Positions 12,265 through 24,500 of a stretch of DNA of 64,000 nucleotides are shown here, piece after piece (positions within the stretch are counted from its first letter, which is position 1; each line of letters starts with the position of its first letter). Under the pieces are notes generated by a model. That model saw only the letters and a program-made list of their open reading frames with translations. It was not told the DNA's origin and made no database searches. Source of the DNA: Eupeodes corollae (taxonomy: Eukaryota > Arthropoda > Insecta > Diptera > Syrphidae); contig NC_079149.1 in NCBI RefSeq assembly GCF_945859685.1, forward strand, positions 53,214,991 to 53,278,990. The letters run 5' to 3'. A program made the position numbers and the translations under genes.

Positions 12265-13225
12265 CAGCCTTATTATCATAGGCCCCGTCGTAATAAATTC
12301 GTAGTAGGAAAAAAAAACGAAAAAAGGTATCATTGCTCCGGTCGTATTATAAAAAGTGGTATCACTAGCCCCGAATGAAAAGGAAGTTTGACAGTTTTTT
12401 CTACGAACAGTTATTTTGATCGGAGTTTTGAAAACGAAAAAAAAAATATTTAGCGTTCGAAGATAAATTAAATAAAAATAAAATATATGAAAAGAATCAA
12501 GTAAGTTTTACTATTGCTTTAATGTGAAAGGGCTTACCTATAAGGGCTAATAAAGTTATCACAAATAAAATTCAGTTCCAAAGGCTTTATGAAATGCTTC
12601 AAGAAAAACCTGAAAAAGTGAATTCCTTTTGCGAAGCAGTAAAAACAGAGTTAAATAGCCTAGGCCCACCTTCTGAAGGATTTACTTTTCTTAGATTGCT
12701 CCAAAATTTTTTATAATTAAATTCAATTCTTAGGTGTGGTTAGATTGGAAGGCATACATCAAGAGAAAAATGGTTGAGAACAAAAATGAATGCAAAGCTA
12801 CAGGTGGCGGAGGAAACAGAATGCATTCTTTTAGCAGCCTCGAAGAAGGTGTCATTAAGTCTGACTGACCTTGAAACTTCGAGGGGAGGAATAAAAGATA
12901 CCCAATCTTTTGGATTAGAAAATTCATTCGAGCTTTTAGAATCTAATGAACCTTGTGAAGAGAACCAAAATACGAGATTAAATGGATTCTTCTATAGGGT
13001 TCTGGTAAGATAAACAAAGCCAAGACAACACAATGTTAATGTTAATATCGTAGGTTTTAGAGAAGCTTAAGATTAGCTCTTGGGAAGTCCATATTTTAAT
13101 CATTAAGATTGTTTTTTAAATTCTTGGGATAGAGTTAATGGAAGTAGTGTTAAAAATGTCACCAGAAACGTTGCGTGCAACTAAAGTTCGAAGAACACAA
13201 CATTTAATGGCTGCCTTAAAAGCTA
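12265..13225 (+). pseudogene. PIF/Harbinger element remnant: Myb/MADF-like second ORF
   Basis: Pieces in shifting frames match the accessory DNA-binding protein of PIF/Harbinger transposons: a helix region with LYEMLQEKPEKVNSFCEAVK (12581-12640), a WLDWKAYIKRKMVENKNECK block followed by ATGGGGNR (12742-12823), a TDLE-type acidic stretch, then a C-terminal piece LKMSPETLRATKVRRTQHLM (13152-13210). An intron or deletion near 12700-12735 separates the first two. Such proteins help the transposase bind the element's ends and enter the nucleus. Several frameshifts show it is dead. AT-rich sequence with GGCCCCGTCG-like ends near 12282 may be the left end of the element. Confidence 0.7.
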
Positions 13226-13226
13226 A

Positions 13227-14815
13227 GGTCGGTTAACTTCCCATAGGAAGTTATTGTAATGGGTCCGATTTGTAGGATTAAAAATGTTGACATTTCTCGA
13301 CGTTTTAAGGTCCCTAGAGTCGAAATAAAAGATTTTAAGAAAGATGTCTGTGCGTGCGTGTGTACGTACGTTCGCGACGTTTTTTTCGTCGTCCATAGCT
13401 CAAGAATCAGAAGAGATATCGTCTTCAAATAAATTGTGTTATATAGATAATAATGCAGAAAGATGCAGAAAGGGCTCTCAAGCAAATTGCGTGGGTGTTT
13501 TTTTTACCATAGCAGTTTAAAAAAAGGTGAATATTTTTTTTTAAGTTGGTAAAAATTGATTTTCGACTCAAATATCTTTTCAAAAATTCGAGTTTATGGC
13601 TTCCAATTAATTTTATCTTATAAGAAATATTGTTTTCAATATTCGGTTAAATTTTGAGAAAAATTAAAAACCTAAAAAAATTTAACAAAAGTTGGTAAAA
13701 ATTGATTTTCGACTCAAATATTTTTTCAAAAATTCGAGTTTATGGCTTGCAATTAATTTTATCGTATAAGAAATATTGTTTTCAATATTCGGTAATATTT
13801 TGAGAAAAATCAAATTGACAGTTTTTTTTAGAAAAAATCAAAACCTAAAAAAAATTTACCAAAAGTTGGTAAAAATTGATTTTCGCCTCAAATATCTTTT
13901 CAAAACTTTGATATATTGGCTGTAATCTAATTTTATCTTTTAAAAAGTATTGTTTTCAACTTTCATACAAATTTTGAGAAAAATCGAAATGACAGTTTTT
14001 TTTACCAAAAATAAAAACTTAAAACAAAATTTAACAAAAGTTGGTAAAAACTGATTTTTATCTCAAATATCTTTTCAAAACTTTGGGATTATGGCTTCCA
14101 AGTAGTTTTTGATTTTAAGAAATATTGTTTTCAACATTCGTTCAAATTTTGAGACAAATCGAATTGACAGTTTTTTTTTACAAAAAATTTAACAAAAGTT
14201 GGTAAAAACTGATTTTCGACTTAAATATCTTTTCTAAGCTTTGAAATATTGGTTTTAAACTACTTTTATCTATTAAAAATATTGTTGCCAACATTCATTG
14301 AAATTTTGAGCAAAATACAATCGACAGTTTTTTTTTACAAAAAATAAAAACCTAAAAAAAAAACAATACCAAAACTTTGTTGAAATTTTAGAAAAGTTGG
14401 TAAACATTGATTTTCGAATAAATAGCTTTTCAAAAATTAAAAATATGGTCTTCAAACTTTTTTTTATTTCACAGAAAGTATTTGTTTCGATATTCAGTAG
14501 TTTTTTTTTATAAAAATCCAACAGGCTGGTAAAAAATTGATGCTCGGTTCTTGATATCTCTCAAATTAATTTCAATTATCCAATTTGTAAAAATTTAAGA
14601 AATGCTAATAAAATTGGTAAAAATAAGTGTTCGACTAAAAATCTATTTAAAAAACTAAATTTTCAAACTAAACTATTTCTTTTTATGCTAAATATTGTTT
14701 AATTCAACTGAAAACTTTTTAAACCCAAGACGAAAACCTAAAAACTTGTCAGCAAGACAAATCGACAGTCGGGATGGGAAGTTATCAGTTTGGGTCGCAT
14801 CCCAGCCTCTTTTTT
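13227..14815 (+). mobile_element. 1.6-kb repeat-bearing element, copy 1 (class uncertain)
   Basis: The element starts near GGTTAACTTCCCATAGGAAG and ends near GGGTCGCATCCCAGCCTCTT. The first 300 bp carry TTCGCGACG, TTTTTTCGTCGTCCATAGCT and GCAGAAAGGGCTCTCAAG. The rest is a degenerate tandem array of about seven units of 146-198 bp, each opening with GTTGGTAAAAATTGATTTTC and containing TATTGTTTTCAA and a GACAGTTTTTTTTA run. A second full copy lies inverted at 61135-62745 and a scrap at 11000-11390. There is no long terminal inverted repeat and no ORF. Array-bearing, non-coding elements of this design occur among Helitron derivatives, but I see no CTRR/hairpin end that proves it. Confidence 0.7.
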
Positions 14816-16243
14816 TAAGTTGATTGTGGGCTTGTAACAGAACTTATAACACGACTAGGTACTGTATTTTTATAGCTATTTTATATTGTATTGTTCTGAA
14901 AAAAAAAATGCAAAAAGAGTTATCGATTTCTTATTGATGTTTAGAAATGTCTATAAATATGTATCTATGAATGTAGATACAATCAAAACACCTATCATGA
15001 GTCATATTCAGTAAAAATTTGAAATTTACATATCAAATTTCATTTATGGCTATGGAATCAACGTATGAACGTATTTACATTTAATTGATAAGACAACGCG
15101 ACGATCGATGCTTGTTTGAATAAAAAATCATCAAATATGGTAAAAAGACGAACGTGATCAATCGATGGCATATTTACGGGCACAATAATGTAAACCTATA
15201 TACAGGCAATATCCAAGTCGGCACCATCGCCCGCCTGGCCCGGTCCGGAGCGGTGCGACGTTCAATAAATCGATTGTTCGTGTCTTTGAAATATGAATAT
15301 CTATTTGATATCGTTAAACAAAATAAATATTAAAAGCTTCATAACTACATATGCAAGTTGGTGCAGATAAAATTAAATGCCAAAAGAAGCCGAAGACCTG
15401 CGAGCTGCGAGTGGAAACCAGAGACAAACCTCATGCAGTCGTACTTGTGGTTTGTTTGTAAAAAAAAGAAGATGAAAATACAAAAATAAAAAATAAAAAC
15501 ATGTGTGTGCTAGATGGAAGTAGGTAAAGATCTTTATTTGATTACGCATTCGAATTAAAACATAACTTATTGCGTAAAAGTTTTAGAAAAAAAAACCGAA
15601 GCTACACTAATTGAAGGCATATAGTTTACCTATACACACTTTATACCGCAAATTTTCGCAGATAGTGCAAAATGCTAGGCAATAAAGGGAAATTAACACC
15701 AAAGTTACAAAGTTCAAAGTTATATTTGAGTTTCATTTAACAGTTTTGCGTTGTAACTTATAGTTGGTTGTTTTTATTATTACGATTATTGCAAAAACCT
15801 AGTGACCTCATTTTCAAACTCAAATCCAGATGGCTGGCAATCGAAATGTGAAATCTGTGACTTTGTTCGAATTTTCATTGCAGCTTTTGGTATAAACAAA
15901 ACAACAGTGTAGAGGAATAATAATTTAGTTGTAAACTGCTATTTTTATGGTAGTTTCAATATAGTCTTCTGACCTTTTTTGGTGTTTATTGCATTATCAA
16001 TTTTTATTTTTTTTTCAAAAAGTTCACTAATCAATATCGTATATGGGAATATTAGTCTTTACATTACATTTGATGCATCATTTTCATTCATGTCCTTGTT
16101 AGTTACTTCAGAACAAAACTTTTTAAATCAAATTTGACAAGTAAGTGTGACAGATACAACGTCTAAACAACACTTTATAAATTCGGTGTATGTCATTACA
16201 AAAACAAGTATTCAGTGCGTTTTCAAAGGTTTACAGGTGACTT
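14816..16243. other. Intronic sequence with one GC-rich patch
   Basis: No gene or repeat family was recognised. Positions 15205-15280 stand out as GC-rich (CGCCCGCCTGGCCCGGTCC inside) between AT-rich flanks and a pair of ATCGAT sites. Confidence 0.5.
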
Positions 16244-16901
16244 TTATGGCTGAATCACAAACACGATTCAGCTTCGTCTGCGTTACGGTGGGCCTGTGTC
16301 GAGGTTGCTTTGAATGACATTTCAATTATTTCATCCCTCCAAAGAGCAAATATTTTGTTTTTTTGACATTTTTTTACAGCTATTGAGCTGTCAGACAAAG
16401 CAAATGTTCAGATAATTGAACTAGAGCTTCCGCTTGGAGTCACATTACGTTAAATTACGTTCTTTTCCTTACGATTGTCAAACGAAACGTAAGGTCGAAG
16501 CTCCATTGTGATAGCATGCATTGAATTCCTATGGCTGAACTCGTAAACGTCAGGCGAAGCCGAAGCTGAAGCTTGTTTGTGTTTCAGCCATTACTGTGGG
16601 CCTGCTTTGAGGTTGCTTTGAATGACATTTCAATTATTTCATCCCTCCAAAGAGCAAATATTTTGTTTGTTGACATTTGTTTACAGCTGTTGAACTGTCA
16701 AACAAAGCAAATGTTCAGATAATTGAACTAGATATTCCGTTTGGTGTCACATGACGTTACATTACGTTTTTTTCCTTACAATTGTCAAACGAAACGTGAG
16801 GCGGAAGCTACATTGTGATAGCATGCACTGAATTTCTATGTCTGAACTTGTAAACATCAAATGAAGCCGACGCTGAAGCGTGTTTTGTGATTCAGCCATT
16901 A
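16244..16901 (+). repeat. Tandem dimer of a MITE (family A)
   Basis: The first copy (16244-16592) starts ATGGCTGAATCACAAACACG and ends CTTGTTTGTGTTTCAGCCAT, its terminal inverted repeat. The second copy (16593-16901) lacks about the first 55 bases, starts inside the body at GTGGGCCTGCTTTGAGGTTG and ends TGTGATTCAGCCATTA. Bodies share CAATTATTTCATCCCTCCAA, the GACAAAGCAAATGTTCAG motif and GTGATAGCATGCA(C/T)TGAA. Further copies are at 29036-29390 and 53484-53820. There is no coding capacity. Confidence 0.85.
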
Positions 16902-17000
16902 GAGACATTAAGTTACTCTTAGTTTTTGAATATAAAATTCTATAGCCACTACACATATTTGGCTCTCAGATTTTTTTGCGTTCAACGCTTGATTGCATCT

Positions 17001-17350
17001 AAAGGGCCTATCACATGAGAGTGAGCAACGAATGGACGAACAAACGTGATTTAACACAGTTCAAAAAGTCAATGTCAAACAAAAACAAATTTAAATTATA
17101 AGAAACCAATTGACACTTGTGTTAGGATAATAAAATTTGAATTTTGTTCTCTAAAACAAGACAATTTTGTAAAAACATTTCGGTAGTAACGAATTGCAGT
17201 GTGGTTGCTACGAACTGTCAAACTCTATTCGCGTTCCACATACCATCCACACTGCAACGAATAAATTGTTCACAATCAGCTTAACTTCAAAATTATACCA
17301 CTCTCTTGTTTTATTTGTTGAACAGAGTAATTATAAATTGACAATTCCTT
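17001..17350 (+). repeat. MITE family B, 3'-truncated copy
   Basis: Begins AAAGGGCCTATCACATGAGA and continues through ACGAATGGACGAACAAACGT, GAACTGTCAAACTCTATTCG and CGTTCCACATACCATCCACA. It matches the first third of the longer copy at 27873-28893. It ends around TATAAATTGACAATTC and no right end is present. Confidence 0.8.
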
Positions 17351-17462
17351 TAAATATACTGAATTTTAGTAAACTTACGCATAGAAATATAACTAATAAT
17401 AACAAATGTTTCTTTTTGACATTACAGAAATAGGTCAAACACATTTTTTTAAGGAAGTGGTC

Positions 17463-17850
17463 AGGTTCAGACAACATAAGTGACTTCACTTGCAGTCAAC
17501 CGCATTCTTTGAAAAAAAAAAACTACCAAAAACATTATTGTCTGCATAACACTCCTCAGACAAGCTACAGTCCATCACGATAAGATTTGTATTTACATAT
17601 TTCTTTTCGAATTTAACAAGGAACCCTTTTAGACAAAACATTTAATGAAAAATAAATAAATTATAGAGTAATACAGATTAGCTTTCAGTTGGATGAAAAA
17701 ACATGATCAACTGTCATTTTAACATTAATAGACTTGGCTAACTTTCCAATAAAATTGCATTAATTGAAAGTCAATTTTTTGACAGCTGGCTAATCAGATA
17801 CTAGAAACGTGCTTTTCTTTAAAGTCCCTTATGTTGTCTGAACCTGCCCA
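17463..17850 (+). mobile_element. MITE family D with terminal inverted repeats, hAT-like ends
   Basis: The ends are inverted copies of CAGGTTCAGACAACATAAG followed by a GACTT-like stretch. CAGG-type ends are common in hAT elements, but I could not show an exact 8-bp target duplication. Length is about 390 bp with no ORF. A second copy at 59780-60568 shares its internal landmarks (CTTTTCGAATTT(A/G)ACAAGG, GGCTAATCAGATACTAGAAA). Confidence 0.8.
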
Positions 17851-19855
17851 GTGTTTTTTTCGGTTCTTTAATTTATGTGAATGAATTAAAATTAAAGAGA
17901 TGAACATGATGTTTTGTTTTTTCTTTGCTGTCAATTCCATATGATTTTTCCAATTGCTACGTCATATCAGCAATGTCACACAAATTTAAAATTACAAATC
18001 GATTTACCGTAGAATTAGTTTTATGCTGCTCTTTGCATTAGTATTTAACATAACGTTTCTAAGAAACCTTCGACAACTTGTCACTTGTACGCGACGATGG
18101 CGTTGCCTTGTGGTGGCGATGGTGATTCACTTAATAGGCACACTTTCTGAAGTCTTTCTACATTATTATGATACATCCAAAGGAAAGTGAAATTTTACAT
18201 TTGCCGTGATATTTTTATGATTCACAAAGATGAATCATTATTTTTTAACAACACTCGAGTTGGAGAGTTCCAGTTATTAAAAAAATATTTAAATTTATTT
18301 TATCTTTTTCCTTTAAAATAGAAAAAAACAACATCTAAAAAAAAGATAAGACACGTTTCTATTAGACTTTTGGCGCCTTTGGAAGGAAAAACAAATCTTC
18401 GCCATATGTGAGATGTGACAGCTGAGAACATTTTATAGAACACGTATCTCACATTTATGGTTGCACAATCTTATCTTATGGAACAGTAGCTGACCGACAA
18501 CAACTATTACAACCAATACCATTTATGGTAATGCTTTTTCAATAAGGTCAGCTAAATCAACTGATGTCTTTTTTTTTCCCTTTTTTTTTCTTTTAAAACG
18601 CTTAATGATGTCGCATTGATTGTAAAGCACATAAGAGTTGTTTTCTTCGTTTTATATATGTATTTTCAAATAGGGTTTTATTCAACATTCATTAGAGATT
18701 TGGCGTCTTCGCAATTTGAGCAAATAGTCAACACATGGTGGAATTCTTTCCAATTGACAGCCGTTAAATTGTCAACCTGTCAAGTGAGTTTGGTAATATG
18801 CGTGTGAATGTATATTTTATTACATTAGTAAAAAATACACTCTGTACAATTATAAGATCAAACTTATATAAAATGAGGGTATAGTTTTTTCTTTAATAGT
18901 TAGTAGGCAAATATTACCATAATCGTTGACAGAAATTCTTATAGGCGATGAAGTAAAGCATATTCATGATGACATTAATCATCAATTTATCAATCACTTT
19001 GAGTGATAATCTTTTTTTTTAACTGGGACCGTTTTCTTACACAAAGTCTAATGTTATGTACTTAGATCTTACGCTGATGTTTGTTTTAGTAAGAACCTTT
19101 AATTTAAGAGAATTAAAGCCATAATCAACAACAAAGTCAAGAAACAAATATTTTTCCAATTAATCAAATCCACGAGAATATTGTGTTGACCTGTTTTATT
19201 TAAGCTTAGAAGATTTGACGCAGAATTGAAATCGATTAAGTTCAACAAAAAAAGGGATTTTCAAATGGCAAACTTATTTAGCATCTTTCTGTATTGTTGA
19301 CATTTTATTAAATATACCTAGTCATAAAAAGAATCAGAAAAGGTTCTTTTAAGTTTTGCTAAGGCTTTGTGACACTCATTATTTAAGTAAAGTGGTTTAA
19401 AGCTAAAGCTTAATACACGATTTGAAGATCTTCTAATATTGGCACATTTTTCATAAAACATTGAAACTAAATTTCTATCAACCATATACTCGTAAATACC
19501 CAATTTTATTTGTCAAAAGTGACAGGAAAAAAATGGCAATCAATTGATAGAAAGTTAACCGACTTTTTGTAATCGTTTGAACTCGTCTAAAAATACAAAA
19601 TTTGTTATTTTCATTGTCCACTAATTGTGTTTGGACAACTGTCAACTAATTGGATAATAGATAATGTTCTTGCAATCATCAAATTTTTATTTGGTAGAAA
19701 GTTTTTGAGCAACGACAAAATTTAACAAGATTTTGAAAGAATGTAGAAAGAAGTCATCGTCTGTCAAAATAACGAAAAGAAGTTATACGAAAAAAAGATG
19801 AAAAGAATTGGATGCAAATACGATGTTTAAGGGGTGCAGATTGTGCGGAGTTTAA
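17851..19855. other. Intronic sequence, no gene recognised
   Basis: AT-rich with several T-runs (for example near 18570-18595). Short ORFs on both strands show no motif. Confidence 0.55.
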
Positions 19856-20046
19856 AGGGCCTATTATGGATCACAACTCAACTCGTATTATGGAAGACAA
19901 CTTTTTCAGTTGAGTAGACCAAATACGTTGCCTACTTTTATGTGCTTGTTTTGTGTCAAAATCAGCTGTGTAAAGTAAAATACGTAGGAATTTCAAAATT
20001 TTGAATTCAGTGCAAAATTTTATAAAAAAAGACAAAATAATAGGAA

Positions 20047-20582
20047 ATGGAGAGTTCTATTAATTTGTTTCTTGGAAATTCGGAAGAAGAAAATCCCCTG
20101 AATGTTACGCTGATGAGAAAAAATATTCGAGATCACTCCAATCCATTGGAACTTCCAAACAAAAAGTATTATTTATAAACAAATTCTTTGATGAGTGTTG
20201 ATTTAAATATTTTCGTTTTATTTCAGATTTATAAGTTATTTTAGACTCAACAAAGACGCATTTGTTTATGTGCTAAATGAAATCAAAGATCATTCCCACC
20301 CATTCTCAAAGTCTGCACTGCCCTACGTTTCATGGCAGAAGGAAGTTACCAAAAGTGCAGTGGTAATGATTTTAATTTAAGCCTGCTCAGCCAACAGTTT
20401 CGGTAGTGTTAAAAAAAGTGCTAGACGTAGTAGAAGAACGTATCTGTCCACAATGGATTAAGGCTCGTATGACAAATGATGAGATGAATTTATCAAAAAT
20501 TAAATTTTCCAGAAAACCAGATTTCCTGGAGTAATAGGATGCATCGATGGAACTCATGTTCGAATCATAGCACCAAAAAATG
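20047..20582 (+). pseudogene. PIF/Harbinger transposase, N-terminal to first catalytic Asp, frameshifted
   Basis: Begins MESSINLFLGNSEEENP at 20047. After an intron-like gap (about 20170-20225, ending TTTCAG) it continues with ISYFRLNKDAFVYVLNEI, typical of HARBI1-like proteins. It then breaks up and recovers as FPGVIGCIDGTHVRIIAP (about 20524-20577), the block carrying the first catalytic Asp of the DDE nuclease. The second and third catalytic residues are absent because of an internal deletion. Confidence 0.85.
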
Positions 20583-20735
20583 GTGGTCCAATGCTATTCA
20601 GTTGAACAGCTATATTTTCCCATTCTTCGTCTTGGGTTCTTTTTGTGGAACCGAATTGTCCCTTGCCTCTGGCCAGCTCAGGTTTCTGCTGCAGAACCTC
20701 AATCAACCTCTCGAATTGGGCAGGTTTAGTTATTT
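20582..20735 (-). pseudogene. PIF/Harbinger accessory Myb/MADF-like protein, N-terminal fragment
   Basis: The minus strand reads KPAQFERLIEVLQQKPELAR, then GKGQFGSTKRTQDEEWENIA and VQLNSIGPP. This is the start of the trihelix (Myb/MADF-like) DNA-binding protein that accompanies Harbinger transposases; W..IA..LNS.GP is its signature. The frame is cut where it meets the transposase fragment. Confidence 0.75.
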
Positions 20736-21530
20736 TTAATCAAAACAAATTATTTTCTTACAGATGTTTATATTATTATTTGAAAAAATTTACATTTTTC
20801 TCCATTTTCTTAAAAAAATTGGTTTTCAATGAACTGTTGATGCCTACCGTTATTTTTTTGTACACACAAATGCACTACACAACTAGTATATATCAGTTGC
20901 TGAATTTTGACAACAATCACAACTGAGAGACAACTCAACTGGCTTACATAATACCCCGAACACACTTAAAAAGTCAACCGATTTTTAGTTGACTACTGGT
21001 TGACTTGTGACAGTCAACTAGCCGTGAACGGTAATACCGATTGCCGGATTACAACATAATAGGCCCCTAAACTACCTAGGGACTTGGTTGGCAAGAAGCT
21101 GCTGGCAAGAGCGAAAAGAACTAATCGAAAGAACCTACTTCGACGGTTGCTCTCTTTTTGCCTACATGCTGTGATTTGCACACCAACTTGCATATGTATT
21201 AACTCCATATAAAAAAATGTTGTGACAAATACTTATGCAAGAAGATGTTCATACTCACCACCTTTGAAAAAAGGCTACCACCTTTGAAAAATGGCGGATG
21301 CAGTCAGCTGTTCAGAGGTGTTCAAAGAAAATTCAAAATTGTGGATGAACAAACTTTTTGGTAACATTGTGTTCGTTTGGGAGTAATATCATTAAAATAT
21401 GAAGTGAAATTAATTACTCTTGTTACGTGCCAGAACAATGAAGATTTAGAAACAATTCTAAACTACACATTTAGAGAAATATTAGTTAGTTATTTGAAGC
21501 GAGTTTTAATCATTAAGTAAGTAAAATAAA

Positions 21531-21580
21531 TTAGGTGGTGCAACAGTCCAATGAGAATTAGGAGAAACATAAAACTCTGA
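21531..21580 (+). repeat. SINE-like fragment, second copy of the 48607-48709 family
   Basis: AGGTGGTGCAACAGTCCAAT followed by GAGAATTAGG matches the head of the SINE-like insertion at 48618-48660 (GGTGGCGCAACAGTCCGTTG). An AAATAAATT stretch precedes it, as AAATCAAAT precedes the other copy. Only about 45 bases remain recognisable. Confidence 0.55.
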
Positions 21581-24500
21581 AAGCACTATAACTATTATTT
21601 TTGTATTATTAGCTGCGTTTAATTTTCGCTCAGACCGTTGAAAAATGCAAAAAAAAACTCGGATTTGTTTCAATTTTCAGAGTTCATCGACTTAATTTTG
21701 TCGATGCGAGAGTTGCAGGAACATTGAAAACGAGAGTTACAGAATGTAAACATGGATCATGAAAATAAAACAACGCAGAAACATTGAAAACATGACTAAA
21801 TAAAAAGACTGTCAACTTGTTCCTGTTGTTGCTAATTTTCATTGCATAAGATTTGTTAATAGGTGATAAGCTATACTAATATACTGCTTTAAACTAAGCA
21901 AGTGTGTTGCTTTTAAAGGCTTAACTAGATAAGCCGAAAAGTACTTTTGTACAAAAGTAAAAATATTTGTATTCTCGTTAGGTCAGTGGTTTTGTGACAA
22001 ATTTGTTCTTCAACCAAAATTTAAGTCTTATGCATCATTTTTATAAGTTTTCCAGTTCTAACTATTTATATCTTATTTTTCTAATTGATTTTTTAGCTGA
22101 AAAAGTAATTCATGACAAAAAATGTTACGTTAACACTAAGTTCCAGAAAATATCGGTTGATACCGCAATTGCAGAAGATATGTATATTTTATGTAAATAT
22201 TCCCGGTAAACTCTAGAACTTTATTATTTCCGCTTTTAATAATTCAATGTAAAATAATTCAATGCAGTAAATTTAAGATAGTAAAATAGTTAAGTTATTA
22301 ATAAAGGCATTACTATTGAAATAAACAGAACATACATTTATAAAAAAAACATGTACTCGTTTATAAATACAAATAAAGTCTAATCAAAGAAACCTTAACC
22401 TTGTTACACTCTTTCTGAACACATCTTTTCTTGTTTTGGTTGTTAATGCCATCTATCTGTAGAAGGGAAAAACAAATTCACCACGATCTACCGGTTTATC
22501 GTTTACCGTAATTCATTGACAAACGAAATTTTTTTGCAAGAATTAATTTTTTGAGTAAAAGTATTAAATTAAAAAAAAAAAACAAATATTAAAGAAATTG
22601 TTTTGTTTTCTAATTCGGCGAGAAATGAAGTGCTCCGAAGTGAAAATATCTGCTGGCGAACGCCATTGAGATCTCTGTCAACTAATCTAAAGTCAAATGG
22701 TCAAACCTCCTTTGAAAAATGTAAAGTTTTTCTTTTTTTTTTAGGAGTTTTAAGACGACATGTTGTTCCCACTTCTAAAATAAATTTTCATAGTATCCGT
22801 CACCTGTCAAAAACATTGTCTTCCAATAATTCTACCAATTTAATGTTTTCCAACCGTGTAAACAGACAATTCTTAATTGAAAGACAAACAAATTTCAGCC
22901 AATTTTCTACCAAAAAATTGTCAAATGTCAGCTAATTGGATGCTATTGGAAAACTTTTGACAGTTCGGCCAATATTGAAAGACCTTTCAATGGTGTATAC
23001 TTAGATTGGTTTGACTGCACTTTAATTAGTGTGAAATTTTATCAAAAATGACTAAGTGTCCAAAGTATATGTGTTAATGAATAAGTAGTTTGATGGTTGC
23101 ACATAAAAATATATAAATGACAAGCATTTAAAATATCTGTCAGAAGAAAAGCACAAGTGCATCCTAATGTGATCTTTTAGTGAAAAGTAGAGTTTTTATT
23201 GAATGTAGTAGATTTTCGTTAAGTCACTAAATGTGTGTTTGACATTTATGATGAAATTCTGAAACCAAACGTATTCGTTTGTCACTTCATTGTTTTTTTC
23301 AACCAAATATGAAGTTATTCAAAAACAATACAAAACAAAACTTATTGTCATAATAATCTAAGTTTTATTTTAATAAGTTCAAGACGATGATATCTGCGCA
23401 TCGGTGGCAGCACCTTTTTGATGATGTTGCATAAGTATTTATTTATATATAAATGTATGTACATAAGTCGCCTGAATTTCTACATTATACATAACATAAT
23501 AAACTTCAAATGTATCTCGTACGTGCCAGCTGTACTAAATTCCAAATCAAATATTAAACAGAAAAAAATACAAAAGAAAAAAAATGACTCAGATTCGCGT
23601 TTTGCATTAATAAAACTAATAGAAATTTTTGCCAAACATGAATATGATTCATCGATGATTTTAGTAATTTAAAGTAAAGAAATCTGTGGTTTCTTTTTCA
23701 TTTCTTCTTGGAAATACAAAAAAATATCAAACAATTTTTGTCATTTACAAATGATTTTGTTAAAAAAAAATTATAATTTGAAAAATAGGTGGTGACAAAA
23801 TGCTACTTAAGATTGATGACTAGGTAAACATTGTATAATTGTGTCCAAAGGTCTGGCGGTTGGTGAAGATTAAAATGAAGTTTGAATCAGATATTTTGAA
23901 AAAGTTCAATGAACACTTTTCTTTGTATTATTTGAAGTTCCCCTATTTTAAGTGTTAATTTATGAAATTGTGATATTATCAAATGTTGAAATAGATAAGA
24001 TAAGAAAAGATATTGACTCTTGTAGTTTTTAGTTGGAAGCATTTTTCCGCCGACATATTTAAAAATGTGTTGTTCATTAGTTTCAAATTTAAAAGTCTGT
24101 TAATTGTTTGTTAGACCGAAAGAATGAGATTTTGTCTCTTAAAACTGTTTATAATAGCTAATTAAAATTAATGGTACCTTAATATTCAATGCAATTTGAC
24201 TTTTTTAATGCATGAAATTGAAAAAAAAAAAAAAAAAACTAATTCTAAATAATCTAAGATGCCGGTGTTTTATTTCTCTATGACCCTTGAAATATAACAG
24301 TTCTAAGAGGATAAACTAAAATTTGCCAAGCATGGTTTCTGAATTTTATTTTTTTAGTTATTTATCCAAATAATTGTCAATTGAAACAAGTTTGAACTAC
24401 GGTTGGATCTCGATAGACCTGATTGATATTTCTGAACCATTCAAATAACAAAATATCGATCCGCGCTTGTGAACAGGCCTCTTAAATTAAAAATGTCGGA

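Larger units (their letters stand above)
19856..21067 (+). mobile_element. Internally deleted PIF/Harbinger transposon with both ends
   Basis: The left end AGGGCCTATTATG and the right end CATAATAGGCCCC are inverted repeats flanked by TAA on each side (19853-19855 and 21068-21070), the 3-bp duplication expected for PIF/Harbinger. Inside, a decayed transposase on the plus strand (20047-20580) is followed directly by part of the accessory ORF on the minus strand (20735-20582). The convergent two-gene layout is normal for the superfamily. The rest of both genes is missing. Confidence 0.88.

Noticed and set aside
22603..22935. 110-codon ORF as a possible gene
   Set aside because: It spans a T-run and palindromic MITE-like sequence, with no motif on either strand.
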